Assembly (NCBI GenBank): GCA_022494885.1
Contig: JAGVSM010001359.1
Span: forward strand, 62,001-126,000
Source: Micrasema longulum
Lineage: Eukaryota; Arthropoda; Insecta; Trichoptera; Brachycentridae
Length of the DNA: 64,000 bases
Reading direction: 5' to 3'
Each line of letters begins with the position of its first letter. Position 1 is the stretch's first letter. Under the pieces are notes generated by a model that made no database searches, was not told the origin of the DNA, and saw only the letters and a program-made list of their open reading frames with translations. A program made the position numbers and the translations under genes. Below are positions 34,404 through 45,889 of this stretch, piece after piece.

Positions 34404-34572
34404 GGCCTCGTGGTGTCATGGTCGGCGCATTTGCCTACCATGTGAGAGGTCTCAGGTTCGATTCCCGACATGGTTGATATGAAATATTTATTCAAAAGGG
34501 TGTTTTCACTCCAGAATATTTTCATAGTCCCTGGACTGGTACCTGAAGCGTAAGACTGATCATTTTACTTTA
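34404..34572 (+). mobile_element. tRNA-derived SINE, family 2 (short form)
   Basis: Plus strand: tRNA-like GGCCTCGTGGTGTCATGGTC.. with a B box GGTTCGATTCC, then GAAATATTTATTC and a body with CCCTGGACTGGTACCTGAAG and AAGACTGATCA. The tail is lost. It lacks the 5' extension of the long copies. Confidence 0.75.
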
Positions 34573-34845
34573 ATGTAACAAAAAAAAATTGATAATTCTT
34601 CATAAAACTCCATCGCCAATAAGGAGAATTCATGCGTTTCCAAATGAATACGCAAATGGTATAGATATATTTAATATAACGCTTTTGAATTTTAAAAGGG
34701 AGTGTACTATCTTCAAATTTAAATACCTAAATAATACTATCTTGATTTTAATTTTTTACCGTTTATTGACTTATGTCTGTATTCTAAATTATTATTTTTC
34801 TAACTTCTTCTAATTTTAAGAATTTTTTTATATAACTTATACGAA

Positions 34846-34992
34846 TAAATGCACTTCCGCTCTCTTCACTGCAATATATGTATGTATTATTATGTATACC
34901 CATATAGTTTTTGCTACTTTTGTGTAAAATACATGTCTTTCTTTATATTTAAAAATACACTTCTGTTCTTATCACTGCAATGTATGTACTAA
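34846..34992. repeat. Diverged direct repeat
   Basis: AATGCACTTCCGCTCTCTTC near 34850 is repeated as AATACACTTCTGTTCTTATC near 34960, both followed by ACTGCAATRTATGTA. A segment TTTTTGCTACTTTTGTGTAA (34909) recurs at about 35489. Confidence 0.55.
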
Positions 34993-35012
34993 ATGTATAG
35001 TAGACCGATATA

Positions 35013-35382
35013 TTTTAATTATAATGATAAAAATACGTATATATTTTTATTCCACTTTTATTTACAAATTTTTACCAGTGACCGGGTTTCGTCGTGACCG
35101 ACATCGTCAGACTGGTGGAAGACTAAACAAATTTCTATGTTATATATATATACAAGTGCAAGCAGGGGTTGTAAATCATGATTTTATATAATTATGGAAA
35201 TAAAAGAGTTTAAATTAAAATAATTTAAGTATAAAGTAATAAAAAAATCATGAATTTAAAAAAATTATAATTTAAAAACCGAAACCCGTAAAACCGTAAC
35301 GACGAAATCCGTTCACTGGTAAAAATGTATAAATAAAAGTGGAATCAAACTATATACGTATTTTTATTATTATAATTAAAAT
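35013..35382. mobile_element. Foldback element with about 85-bp arms
   Basis: TTTTAATTATAATGATAAAA, TTCCACTTTTATTTACAAAT and TTTTTACCAGTGACCGGGTT at the left match, inverted, the right side (TTTTAATTATAATAATAAAA, TTTTTACCAGTGAACGGATT). About 370 bp with an AT-rich centre. Confidence 0.7.
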
Positions 35383-35597
35383 GCAGTTCCACCAAGAAAT
35401 GACAGAAGAAAAACTCAAACCATATATTTTATACAAATATTTATGTAAAGAGGATTTTTTTTTTCTTCTTAAAATCATTCTCTATTTTTTGCTACTTCAG
35501 TGTAAAATACATGTCTGTCTTTATATGTATGTACGTAAAACATGTAAAAGCCAACAATGCGTTAAAATAAATAAATAGTTAATGTTCAAGATACGCT

Positions 35598-35660
35598 GCG
35601 ATCGGTGTATTGATGCAGTACCCTATGCACCATTAGGTGCGGAAAGGAAATGATGATGAT
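35598..35660 (+). mobile_element. SINE family 2, 3' tail only
   Basis: TATTGATGCAGTACCCTATG..GGTGCGGAAAGGAAATGATGATGATT is the 3' end of family 2 (compare the complement of 24545-24600) and shows its ATG/TGA repeat tail. Confidence 0.6.
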
Positions 35661-36480
35661 TAAGAACGAGTATTGTTTTCTGAAGTGATTTTTATGTTTT
35701 TATTAGTAGTAGTAATAATATGGTTCACATTTTTTTTCCAGTAAAAATGCGTAAACAATTTTTTTTCCGGTGTACTGTATTTTGCAGTTGTTTTGGTAAG
35801 CTAAGTTTCTGAATTCATTAAAAGGAATATAATATTGCAATCTGAAGTGAGCCATCAGATACCCATACTAATTTATTATTGTGTGGCAAGGCAAGACAAC
35901 ATACTCCAGTGTAGAGTTATTGTAGTAGCTAGACTAAGTTACATGATGTGAAAATCCAATTAAGACGCCAGCAATATTATGCAATTACGCCTTGTACTAA
36001 TCTGAAATGCAATATGCATCATCACTCATCACACATAATACCGGCTCTGGTAAATTAGGCGTGGACAAATAGCGTGTGCGTGTACCATGTTCTCCTTTGT
36101 ACGTAGTTATCTTTGTCCCCGTCACTCTACCCTCTATTTTCTTGGTATGATCCAGGGGTGCACTGGTGCCGGAACATTTTAGGAAAAAAAAATATTCATG
36201 GGTAATGTATTTTTAAAACTACAATTGTTTTTTTTCGAGTGTGAAAAAATTATGTGAGAAGCGTTTTAACCGCTTGGCGTTCTTACTTTTAATTTAATGA
36301 AAATATCCCGTTTCAGAAATCAATCAAAGAAATTTCAGGTTTATGGGCCCCAAAATATTCAATGTGTTACCCGAACATTACAAAACCAATGACGAATTCA
36401 ATGAAATAAATTTGTAAATAAATGGTTTCTGGATTTCGGTAGAGAAAAATCGAAAAACTTACTTTTTATTAACATATTAC
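35661..36480. other. Unassigned stretch
   Basis: No gene or repeat I can support. Confidence 0.35.
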
Positions 36481-36745
36481 AACAGAGATAAAGAACATTT
36501 AAGTTAAGGTTATATAGAAGTCTAGGCATCTACAGGGCTTATGACCTATCAATGGCTGGTTTAAGTGGCCACTTAACACACTGTGTAAAATTCACCATTC
36601 TGCCCATGTTCGAACATCTATATTCCTTCATTTCTTTCATCTGTTGATGTTTGTGAAGTTAAAGAGCTGAAACTTTTATTTATGCGGGTGAGATCCATCT
36701 AATTGAATTATTTCACCTACACACTAGGCAACGCCTGAAATTTTT
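36481..36745 (+). repeat. Dispersed repeat family E
   Basis: Contains CAGGGCTTATGACCTATCAA, TGGCTGGTTTAAGTGGCCAC and TTCACCATTCTGCCCATGTT. Copies lie at 38040, 48640, 54225, 55400 and (partial) 56995. A fading open frame (YRAYDLSLAGLSGHF) and a T-run end hint at a retroelement, but I cannot assign it. Confidence 0.65.
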
Positions 36746-37124
36746 TTTTTTCAATTTCTATACTGCTTCATTAACTTAAATGCTCTTCATCTCTGTTGTA
36801 ATATGTTATTATAAACAGCTCCCAAGGGAGTTAAGTCCAGTCCTTGTCTACAAAAATTTAGACAAACTCAAGATATTGTCACTTTTTATTATTATTTTTT
36901 TGTTTCTAAACCCTCACATCGGCCAGAAAATGGCAATTCCAGACATTATTTACAATGTCACTTTTAAAATATGAAAGACTTATAGGTTACACACCACACT
37001 CCCAGGCTGGCCGGCCTAATCTCAATATTTTAGTACTGTAAGTAAAAAAAGTGAAAAAAAACTTTTCCGGTATTGCATATTTTGCGAGTGCGCCTCTAGG
37101 TTATGATGTACGTGTGCATTGTAA

Positions 37125-37740
37125 TATCTGAGAGTTATGGAAGATTTCCGGTTTGCTTGCCTTCGATGGACCAATGGGGAGAACTGATCGAGAATAAGTG
37201 GAAGAGACCCTCTGACGTCACACGCGGAGTTATTTTAGAAATACAAAAGTTTAAAAATTCGTAGCGCTGATAATACAATATATAAAAATTAGTTTGGTTT
37301 GAATGTCTATTAACAAATAAAAAACCACTGATCTTCCTCATTGTCAAATAATACTTCTCTTTCTTTTTTTTTGTAATTCATGTTTTACGCCTTTATTTTA
37401 AAAAAAAAGATATATATTATTTTAAAAAAAACGTATAATCAACGCTATGATTGTTTGAAGTTTTGTATTTCGCGTCTCAAGTTCTCTTCCGCTTCTTCTC
37501 GGTCAGGTCCGTTGGCTTACAGTAACCGAAATCTTTCACAACTCTCTTTTCATTGGTTGATTCACATGAACTAGTGACGTCGTTCAAAGTACATAGTTCG
37601 TTTTTATTAAATTGTTTTTATAATTTTTTTCATACATTTCCAAGAAACTTCGCTCACAATTTAAGGCTCTTATTTTTACCGCGCGTAAGAAAACATTTTT
37701 TATATCAAATTTCCCGTAGGCCTGAAATTCCTCATCATAG
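37125..37740. repeat. Rearranged copy of the 13.0-13.4 kb repeat
   Basis: 37125-37345 matches 13010-13245 inverted (CTCTGACGTCACACGCGGAG, CAGCGCTRAT). 37540-37740 matches 13250-13445 in direct orientation (GAAACTTCGC.., ATTTCCCGTAGG). The two halves therefore face in opposite directions relative to the other copy. Confidence 0.65.
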
Positions 37741-37760
37741 TGGTGAATTACAGCATAGCA

Positions 37761-37934
37761 CACCCAGCCTTGAGAAAAATCACATTACGTAAAAACGTAG
37801 TCGATAGTCGTAGTCGTAGTCGTAGTCGTACGTCGATTCCCGGTGAGAACACAAAAGTGTTCTCACCGGGAATCGAACTCGAAGCCTTCCGTACGTGAGT
37901 ACAGTGTCTCAGCCATTACATCACAGAGGCCGCC
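37761..37934 (-). mobile_element. tRNA-derived SINE, family 3, with hairpin and GTCGTA repeat
   Basis: The minus strand has a tRNA-like head (GGCGGCCTCTGTGATGTAAT, B box near GTTCGATTCCC). The copy at 45190-45340 has the same head and the body segment CTTGAGAAAAATCACATTA. Here the body is expanded by a (GTCGTA)n run (37800-37832) and a perfect hairpin (37834-37875). Confidence 0.7.
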
Positions 37935-38039
37935 AACTCTTCTCCACACATGGTGGTGGTTTTTTTTTTTACATTTTGTTTTTAACTTTTTCCCCCCTTT
38001 TTTCTGTAAAGAAATATTTGCGTCAACAATGGTTTGAGT

Positions 38040-38285
38040 ATGTCCAAATGTTTGCAGACAGGCTGGATTTCCTCCCTAGGGAGTTATTTAGATCTAAATT
38101 TGTTGCAACAGAGAGGGTAAACATTTCTGAGAAGGGAATATAGAAGTCAATCCATTTACAGGGCTTATGACCTGTCATTGGCTGGTTTGAGCGGCCACTT
38201 TAACATTCACCATTCTGCCCGTGTTTAAACATCCAGATTTCCTCAACTCTTCCATCTGTTTACTATTGTGAAGTAAAGGATCTGT
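38040..38285 (+). repeat. Dispersed repeat family E
   Basis: TATGTCCAAATGTTTGCAGA, CAGGGCTTATGACCTGTCAT, GGCTGGTTTGAGCGGCCACT. This copy extends further 5' than that at 36481. Confidence 0.65.
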
Positions 38286-38777
38286 AACCTTTATCATCGA
38301 ATGAGTATACGAATGTATATTATTGCTGACGGGATTCAACCATTTGACCGCCTATGAATAAATATTTACAGTAAACTCAATATGACTCGTTGAATACCGT
38401 TTCGGTCGGACACATTACTTCCTTTCGTACTAAATACATAATAAATTATCTACTCTCCATTTCGCTTTATCTGTGCCACTTCCATCGATCACTTGATCGA
38501 AATAAATAACTTACATTAACTTGAAAAATTGGATAGGTACAACAATCTTGATAACATTTTTTCGGAGTTTAATCAATTCGTTTTTTTGTGATTTTATATA
38601 CCTAAATATTAATTGCATTAAAAAGTGATGTACAATTCCATTGATTTTACATTCCTAGTTTTGAGTTGGAATAAATAGAATTGGTATAAAGTATTTATAT
38701 AAATAATTCAACCATTTTAAAACACGTGTTATATATAATATTGTTGTTTTTGTAGATATCTCTTGATAAACTATATT

Positions 38778-38964
38778 TAATGATTTTGATATGAAGAATT
38801 TTTCTCAGTTCAGTTTTTTTTTTTTACCAATGAGCGCTTTTGCCTTTGTAAGCATCTGCGGCCTTAAGGATACCTACTCGGGGAAAGCGCTCGTTGGTTA
38901 AATAAGACATAATAATTCAAAACGTAACCGAGGAATTTTTATTATATTCATATCCAAATCATCA
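38778..38964. mobile_element. Second copy of the 8650-9100 foldback
   Basis: TAATGATTTTGATATGAAGA at the left, a central ACCAATGAGCGCTTTTGCCT hairpin, and an inverted right end (TATCCAAATCAT). Shorter and more diverged than the first copy, and without a SINE. Confidence 0.65.
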
Positions 38965-38969
38965 CATGA

Positions 38970-40213
38970 ACTATCCGAATCAATTGGGACCGGACCCCGT
39001 TCGGATAATCAAAAATTCTGATAATTTGATTCTTTTTCCGAAAAAGGATCCTATTTTAATCAATTACTGGATGTATGTTGAAAATGAAAATGATTGATTG
39101 AAAATGAAAAATGAGCTTTGAATCAATTATTTATTTGTATATACGCCCAATGAGCATTTTAAAGGACGTATTTATGCATAGAAAATTATTATAAAGGAAA
39201 GTAGAAAGACAATGGTATATACTAGACTTGGTGGAAGTGGAAGCGGGAGAGAGGTGTTATAATTGAATTCGATGCAGTGATCGTTTGAATGAAGACGACT
39301 TGATATCAAAGTAATCAAGACCGGTATGTTTGTTGGCTGACCTAAGAATTTTGGGCATAGGGGAATGAAAACAATAGTTAGTTGTATGGTTATCGGTAAG
39401 AAAGAGTAAGTTTTGTCTGAGGTTTCTAGTTGGGGTATTTAATTTTATTGAGATCAGTAGTTCAGGCGCATCAAAGAGTGAGTTTAGAATTTTAAATAAG
39501 ACTAGAAGGTCGGATTTATTTCGACGGTCTTAAAGAGAAGATATATTTAAGCTAGTTTCTAACTCATTATAAGTATATTGGTCTCTGGATAAGCCCAACC
39601 TCCAGCCTATCTTTCTTAAAAATCAATGTTGAACTGCTTCAATATTTTTGATGTGAACATCATAATATGGAGACCAGATAACAGAGGAATACTCTAGGTG
39701 TGGGTGAACTAGGGAACAGAAGAGAGTTTTAAGGGTATTGATAATATGTTCAATATGAATTGTAAAATAAAGTTTAGTGTCAAGTATAATTCCTAAATCT
39801 CGTATACTTGATACAGATGATAATATTTCATCGTTCAGTTAGTAGTCGTAAATGTTTGGATTTTCCAGACGAAAAAATCTCATAACTTTGCACTTACTCA
39901 AGTTGAAATGTAGATTATTGGATGAGCACCAGGTGCTAAAAGTCAGTTTATCAGCCTGTAATAGTGAACAATCGGATTGTAATTAAATGAAAAGGTGACA
40001 TCTTTACATGATAAGCATAGTAACAAGTGCTGTACATTACGGTAAATGAAAGTCATTGCTTGCTGAACATCTTCGTTAAAGTATGCTGTTTGACTGTCAT
40101 CATCCGTTTTCGGGCAGCCAAGTCGTTATTTTGCAAATCGCAGTACGTTTCCGTCTTATTTTTTTTTTCTGAAATTCCGAAAGTGCTTCGGTTAGTCCGA
40201 GTTCTTCTGTAGG
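38970..40213. mobile_element. Tigger/pogo-like element split by a LINE
   Basis: Left GGACCGGACCCCGTTCGGAT then AATCAAAAATTCTGATAAT; right (inverted) ACAGAAGAACTCGGACTAAC then CGAAGCACTTTCGG. These resemble Tigger/pogo ends. Most of the inside is the LINE at 39128-39990. No transposase found. Confidence 0.55.
39128..39990 (-). mobile_element. Jockey-like LINE C-terminus (family J2)
   Basis: Minus strand: SIRDLGIILDTKLYF, TLFCSLVHPHLEYSSVIWSP, QHxFLRKIGWRLGLSRDQYT and LKTPTRNLRxN-like remnants. Same family as 46745-47290 and 61695-62850 (KIAWxLGLxRxNYSY). The TTTATTTGTATATACGCCC side is the 3' end. Stops and shifts are present. Confidence 0.8.
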
Positions 40214-41275
40214 TATTTTATGATGTCAGTATATATATTTTTTTGTGATTAATTTTTGCATGATTCAACATTATAAAAAATGGTTTATTTTATACAATCT
40301 GTCCTCGAACACCTGCCGTGTCTACTAAAACATTATGTTTAATGGCAAAGATCAATGTTTCCTATTTTTTTACAAGTAATTCCATAATTGAGCATTTAAA
40401 ACATTGGGCCAAGTAACGAAATAACAATAAGGAAGTTAAAAATAATGTAACTGGTTTTTCGACATATTTCAAAGTTACAGTAAATACTGCTCATTACACT
40501 TTTTTTCGCTCCATCATTCTTCATCGCAATTTGTCATCCCAAGTGCCCAAATATCGTTAAAGTCATTTTAAACTTTTTTAATGAACAGTATCCTGATTGA
40601 TCCATCGAAAATAATTGATAAATTAGCCACCATAATTACTGTATAAAAACTGCGTAAGAAAATATTCCGCTTGATTTAAAAAAAATCTTTGTACTTACAA
40701 CCTACCTGATATGTTGAACATATTTATTTATTTGTTGACGCCCAAGTGGCTTTTACACGTGCAGAGGTTATAAACAATTTACTTATATAAAATACAATTT
40801 AAAATGAAAATAAATATCTAAAAAACAAATGAAAATACTACTTTCAATTATTTTATTTAAAAAAAAAAAATAATTGGTTCTCGAAGTTTGAACAAGTAAT
40901 GAAGTTTGATAGAAACTATTGACAAACCGATCGACCATGTTTATCATTTGAATTCTATATTAGGGTAATTATGTCTGTATGGAAAGACTTATTCAATATT
41001 CATATCAAATGTCCTTAGTTGGAAGAACTACAAAAATCTAAATGCCTCGGGGTTATCAAATGAAATATATTATCGTTTATAAATTACATTAGGTATTTTA
41101 ACTTATGTTTACTATACACATATTATAATGATCAATTTGATATTGGTATACTTACTACGCAAGTAAATCGGTAGAATAAATTGCACACTTTTATATTCTA
41201 AAACTTGATTATCACTTCAGTATTTTATATTAAGTTATAAGGGAGATCTAAAAAAAACTTGATCAGATAATCAAA
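40214..41275. other. AT-rich stretch
   Basis: No gene seen. 40722-40800 (TTTATTTATTTGTTGACGCC) looks like the 3' end of another LINE on the minus strand without coding. Confidence 0.35.
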
Positions 41276-41850
41276 TTTAATGTTGCTAACGAAATTAACA
41301 AAATTAATAAAAAATATATAATCACAATCACCATTCTGCACACGGTGGTGCATAGGACACTGCATTGGTAAACCAAATGCAGCGTATTTCGATCATCTGT
41401 CACATGAAGGTAAACTGATCAGTCCTACGCTTCAGGTGCCAGTCCAGGATTAGTGAAGTATTCATCAACATTACGATTTTTTTTTTAATGAGTTCTTTCG
41501 TAATTATACAACAAGAGGTACTAAAAATATAAGCTGGAAAATATATCGAAAGCAAAATCCCAAAGCTGCCTTATGTACAAAGGAATAAAGTTGTTTGACG
41601 AAATCCGGAAAACGTAAAGAAATAGAAAAGTTTAAATATATTTCAAATTGAATGTGAAGTATCTACGAGTATACGTCAATACTAGGTTAGATATTAAATT
41701 AATTAATGTACGTATAATAAAAGAACAATTTAAATATTATAAATTATTACAGAAAGTGTGCTATAGTGATGAATAGTGTTAGAATATATACAAATGCAAA
41801 TATTATATTAGACTATGTTAAGCATAGAACTAAATATGTATTTTTAAAAT
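41276..41850 (+). mobile_element. Jockey-like LINE C-terminus with nested SINE
   Basis: Same family as 28985-29480: AATTTAATGTTGCTAACGAA, then after the SINE, remnants of FFRNYTTRGTKNI and KGIKLFDE in shifted frames. The SINE (41318-41490) splits the copy. Confidence 0.7.
41318..41490 (-). mobile_element. SINE family 2 fragment, nested in LINE
   Basis: GCATAGGACACTGCATTGGT, TTTCGATCATCTGTCACATG and CTTCAGGTGCCAGTCCAGGA match the bodies at 24545 and 49295. No tRNA head. Confidence 0.7.
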
Positions 41851-42028
41851 AACCCTAAATACCTATAACTTTATATTAAAATACGAACCGCTTCATTGTA
41901 ATCCATAATATCTTTATTATTTTTTTTTGGTGTTATTTATTATAATTTTTTTATGAAAATTCATTGTTATTGGGTAATCAAATATCTACGTAATTAGTAA
42001 GTAATAAGTAATACTGGTATTAAGTAAC

Positions 42029-42283
42029 CTGGGCCCCGACTACAATGGAAAGTTAACAGAGTTATCTTCGACTGTCTACAAAGAAACATAGATATTTGTG
42101 TAAGAAAATGAGTATATTTGCATGATTATTTAAAGTATCTTCATCCGTAACCTATAATTGAACATGTTTGAAAGAAAAAATGTGTGCATATTCTGCTTTT
42201 CATACAGAACACTTAATTTTACTTTGTAGATAAAATTGAAGATAAATGTTAACTTCCCATTGTAATCGGGGGGGGGGCCCTGG
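42029..42283. mobile_element. MITE, GGCC-ATTACAA family
   Basis: Ends CTGGGCCCCGACTACAATGG and (inverted) CAGGGCCCCCCCCCCGATTA. It is inverted relative to the copy at 28615. 255 bp. Confidence 0.75.
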
Positions 42284-42473
42284 TACAAATTCACTTTATT
42301 CAATCAAAACTTAGTATTATTTATTACACAATGTACAACTCTTCATTATTACACAATTATTAATTTTCGTGTCCCGACTTGCTAGAAAGTTCCGTGTTAA
42401 GTCGGAACTTAATTTTACAAAATAAAAATTAATGCGTATCAAAAATATAATACTTGTAATTTATTTCATAAAA

Positions 42474-42708
42474 CATGGGCCCGTATTAAAATGGGAAGTA
42501 ACACTTATCTTTAATTTTATCTTCTAAATAAAATTTAATTTTCTGTATGAAAAATACAATATGTGTGCAATTTTTTTTCTTAACATGTTTTATTACAGTT
42601 TGCCGACGAAGATACCAATTTATTTAAAGTTTTCTTACATAAATATCGATTTTACTTTATACCGTCTCTATATGTATCTACAGATAGGCTTTGTAATCGC
42701 GGCCATGG
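42474..42708. mobile_element. MITE, GGCC-ATTACAA family
   Basis: Ends CATGGGCCCGTATTAAAATG and (inverted) CATGGCCGCGATTACAAAGC, with TTATACCGTCTCTATATGTA as in the other copies. It lies 190 bp from the copy at 42029. Confidence 0.7.
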
Positions 42709-43074
42709 TGTAGCAAAATTAAGATCGTTTATCTAAAATTTTATGATATAAAAGTGTTTTCAAGGCCTGCTCTTGGGATTTGGGCGAAATTGATATTTTA
42801 TGTTTAAGTAGGTATTTAATACTCAATATTTTAATTTTATTTATTAGGGATATCAACAGTAATACATGTAAAAAAATATAACAAATAAAATATACTGAGA
42901 ATAAAACCAATGACAGATATCCACAGAAATACATTAAATACTCGTACAATACATGCTAGTGTGTTTGCGTTAGTGTAAGTGTGTGAGAGGGTGGGTGAGT
43001 GGGTATTATTATGGAATGAGGGTGAACATGTGTGTAAATATTATTTCACAAGTGTCAAAAAATACAAAATATTA

Positions 43075-43400
43075 AGAATTAGAGATAAAATAAGATTTTA
43101 TTATGGAAACTTAGTATAAGAAAAAAAGTTTGTTTGAAAACGCGCATTTTAAATGTTAATTTGTGACAATCAAACGGATCAATGGGGGGAAAGTTTAAAT
43201 TAAATTCACGAGCTAAACGTATAAGTGGAGAGTTCTGGGCATTGTTCGCACGAACTGCTGGAACATAGAAAAGAGAGCTCGGCGTGTGACGGGTGCGGTG
43301 GCCAGGGACATTTAATGATAACTCCGACATAAGAGCCGGACTATCAAGGCGTCCACTGAGCATGTCATGAAGGACCCCCATTAGAGTGGGCCGATGATGT
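43075..43400 (-). mobile_element. Jockey-like LINE C-terminus
   Basis: Minus strand: HHRPTLMGVLHDMLSGRLDS, PALMSELSLNVPGHRTRH and SPLIRLAREFNLNFPPIDPF, the pattern RRxxxxxxxLxxxLxGxxDxPxLLxxLxLxVPxRxTRH. It is cut at its 5' side by the long-TIR element at 43400. Confidence 0.75.
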
Positions 43401-44000
43401 ATGAAGTTTTTTTTTTTTTGATATCGGAGTGAAAGGGGTCTAAAAAGGTGTCTTTTGGATCGCATTGAACGTACAAATTATTAAAAAAAATATTCCATAC
43501 TACTTTTGGCCCTCAACAGAAGTTTGAAGTTTATAACTGTCTGAACATTTTTTTAACTATCTATATTGATAAAATTATTTTTTTGTTTGTAAAAATATAA
43601 CTTAATCACATTATAAATTCGAACACGTTTTAAAACTACCGAAATGCAAAAAAATTACACTCCGCCGAACTGATTCCGTTGAGCGCCTGACTAAAATTGA
43701 CGAAAACAATGGCACATTAAAACAATGCTACCCATTTATTACAAAACAAAGTGCAACTCACGCCCTTGGATGCTTATGTAATAAGATTTAATGCAGATTA
43801 TACAATTTAATTAGACTGAGTTTCTTACTTAAATACGAAATGACAGCCGGTTTAAGGCAAAAAATTGACTTTTTCGAAAACTTCAAGCTCTGGTTGAGGG
43901 CCAAAAGTAGTATCAAATATTTTTTTATATATTTTTTGCATCCCGAGAAATCCAAAAGGCAACTTTTTAGACCCCTTTCATTTCAAAATTCGGAAAAAAA
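43400..44000. mobile_element. Element with about 130-bp inverted repeats
   Basis: GAGTGAAAGGGGTCTAAAAA..TACTTTTGGCCCTCAAC at 43427-43520 is repeated inverted at 43885-43995 (GTTGAGGGCCAAAAGTAGTA..TTTTTAGACCCCTTTCA). About 600 bp, unique AT-rich centre, no transposase. It adjoins a broken LINE. Confidence 0.75.
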
Positions 44001-44839
44001 GTCTAATAGTAGACAGCGATCTTCTAAACTAAGGAAGTGGTGCTTTTTGCAGGAAGACATAATTGAGATCGGTATTCCTGCATCTCCAGTTAAGATGTCT
44101 AAGAAATGTCCATTGAATTTTCTCGAACCTTTCTTTATGTGTGACATATTGTCGAGACCAAACAGAAGTGGCATCTTTGAAAATGGCGGATAATTATTTG
44201 AATTTCCACATTAATTGGTATTTGGTATGCTACCACGAGCACATATTAATTGAGTTGATTGTACAGTAATTAAATAAATATATACCTTGTGTATCTAATA
44301 AGAAACAAAACTTGCAACATTGTGAAACACGGTGAAAGTAAAAGCGGACGGTGAATATTATTTTTTATGCAGATTTTCTGTGTATTTGCTTTAATTTGCG
44401 TGATCTAAAATCTAGATCTTGACTTTCAACGATGTTGCAATAAAACGAGGCTCACCTCGAAATGAACATTATCATTCCGCTCTCTCCTATGAATCATACG
44501 ATAATCCTTTACTATTTTTTATTCCAGTCCTCATTCGAGTGAGGCATTTTCAAAAGGTGCTACGTGTCACTAACAAAGAGAATAATGTATTCTTGTGCGT
44601 CCGGCAACCTTTTACTCGTTTCCAAATTCAGTATTGTCAATTTGCATGAAGTGAAAGGCGAAGCTTAAACTTTCTGTTTGTCATTCGTTTTCCTACTTAG
44701 AACGTACAACTTTGTTTTCTTTTTTCACGTTGATATTTGCGTCTAATTTAATGTATTTGCAATATTATATTTCTCTTTGAGTTATATCGCTAATCTAATT
44801 TTATAACTTTGTGAAAAAAAGCAAGGGTGCCTGTCCGTA
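44001..44839. other. Unassigned stretch
   Basis: 44040-44190 is open in two frames with some protein-like composition, but I recognise nothing. The rest is AT-rich. Confidence 0.3.
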
Positions 44840-45180
44840 AATGCTATTCTATTGCTCAAATCTGTAACTAGATATATATTTGATAGTAACTACCAGAAAA
44901 GGTATATACATACACACAATACAAGGCTAGCACAACGTGAAAGCTTGTCAGTACCGAGGTATGTTAACAAGTATGGTCAAAGAACACTTCATTATACAAT
45001 TACTAAAAATTTCAATAAGATTCCTAAGCAGATCTGAAAAGAAAATGTTGACAAAACATTTAAGGAAAAAATAATTAAATGGCTCTTATGTAACAAGGCT
45101 TTACATCGATTATTATTTTATGTTAACAATCATCTATTGAATTTTGTGTAAAAATACGTATGTTCTTATTTATTAAAAAA
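44840..45180 (+). mobile_element. Jockey-like LINE C-terminus
   Basis: Reads RYIHTHNTRLAQRESLSVPR, then YGQRTLHYTITKNFNKIPKQ and, past a stop, TFKEKIIKWLL: the HNTRxxxxLxxPRxxxxYGxRSLxYxxxxxFNKxP pattern. It ends in an A-rich run at 45174. Confidence 0.75.
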
Positions 45181-45189
45181 AAAAAATTT

Positions 45190-45340
45190 GCACCACATCA
45201 GGCCAGGAGGCCCAATTACATCACATAATACACAGGCTTGAGAAAAATCACATTAAATTTTTGTGTTCTCACTGGGAATCGAACCCGGAACCTTTTATGT
45301 GCGAGTCAAGCGTCTTGACCCCTACACCACGGAGGCCGCC
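45190..45340 (-). mobile_element. tRNA-derived SINE, family 3
   Basis: Minus strand: GGCGGCCTCCGTGGTGTAGG (A box GTGGTGTAGGG) and B box GGTTCGATTCC, then CACAAAAATTTAATGTG and a body towards GGCCTCCTGGCC. It has a better tRNA-like head than the copy at 37761. Confidence 0.75.
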
Positions 45341-45889
45341 TTGTTTATATTTTTTTATTATTAATGTTTATATTACTTTTTAAAATTATATAATTTCTCT
45401 AACGTTTTTCTTTGTAAAGGAAAAATAAGAAACCTGCTGACTACCCGGTTTCGCGGTTTAGTGGGTTTCATTATTTTTCCTTTTATATTTTTTCTATTCA
45501 TGTTTACCTTCTTAAATAAAAATAAAAATAAATACCAAAAAATGTGCGTGTATATTGTTTCTTCGGGCGTATTTAAATATTGTTTTGGATTTCATGCATT
45601 TATAGGATTTATACTGATATTCTGAAAAATGAAATTCTTCACAAGGCGATAGTAGGCGTTTAAAATCATGTTTCAAAATAAAATACTTGCTTGCCACTCT
45701 TTCATTGTAAATTATCTATAGGTTTGGAGACGAGTGAAATATTTTTGTTGATTATCTTAAATTGGAAACAACTTTTATTCTTATTAACCTTTCCCTCACT
45801 AAGCATCCAAAAAATTAATTCTACCTAAGCTAACATTACATACTATATTTTCTGATTTTAAAATAGAGGGTTAGGTATAAGGATAAACG

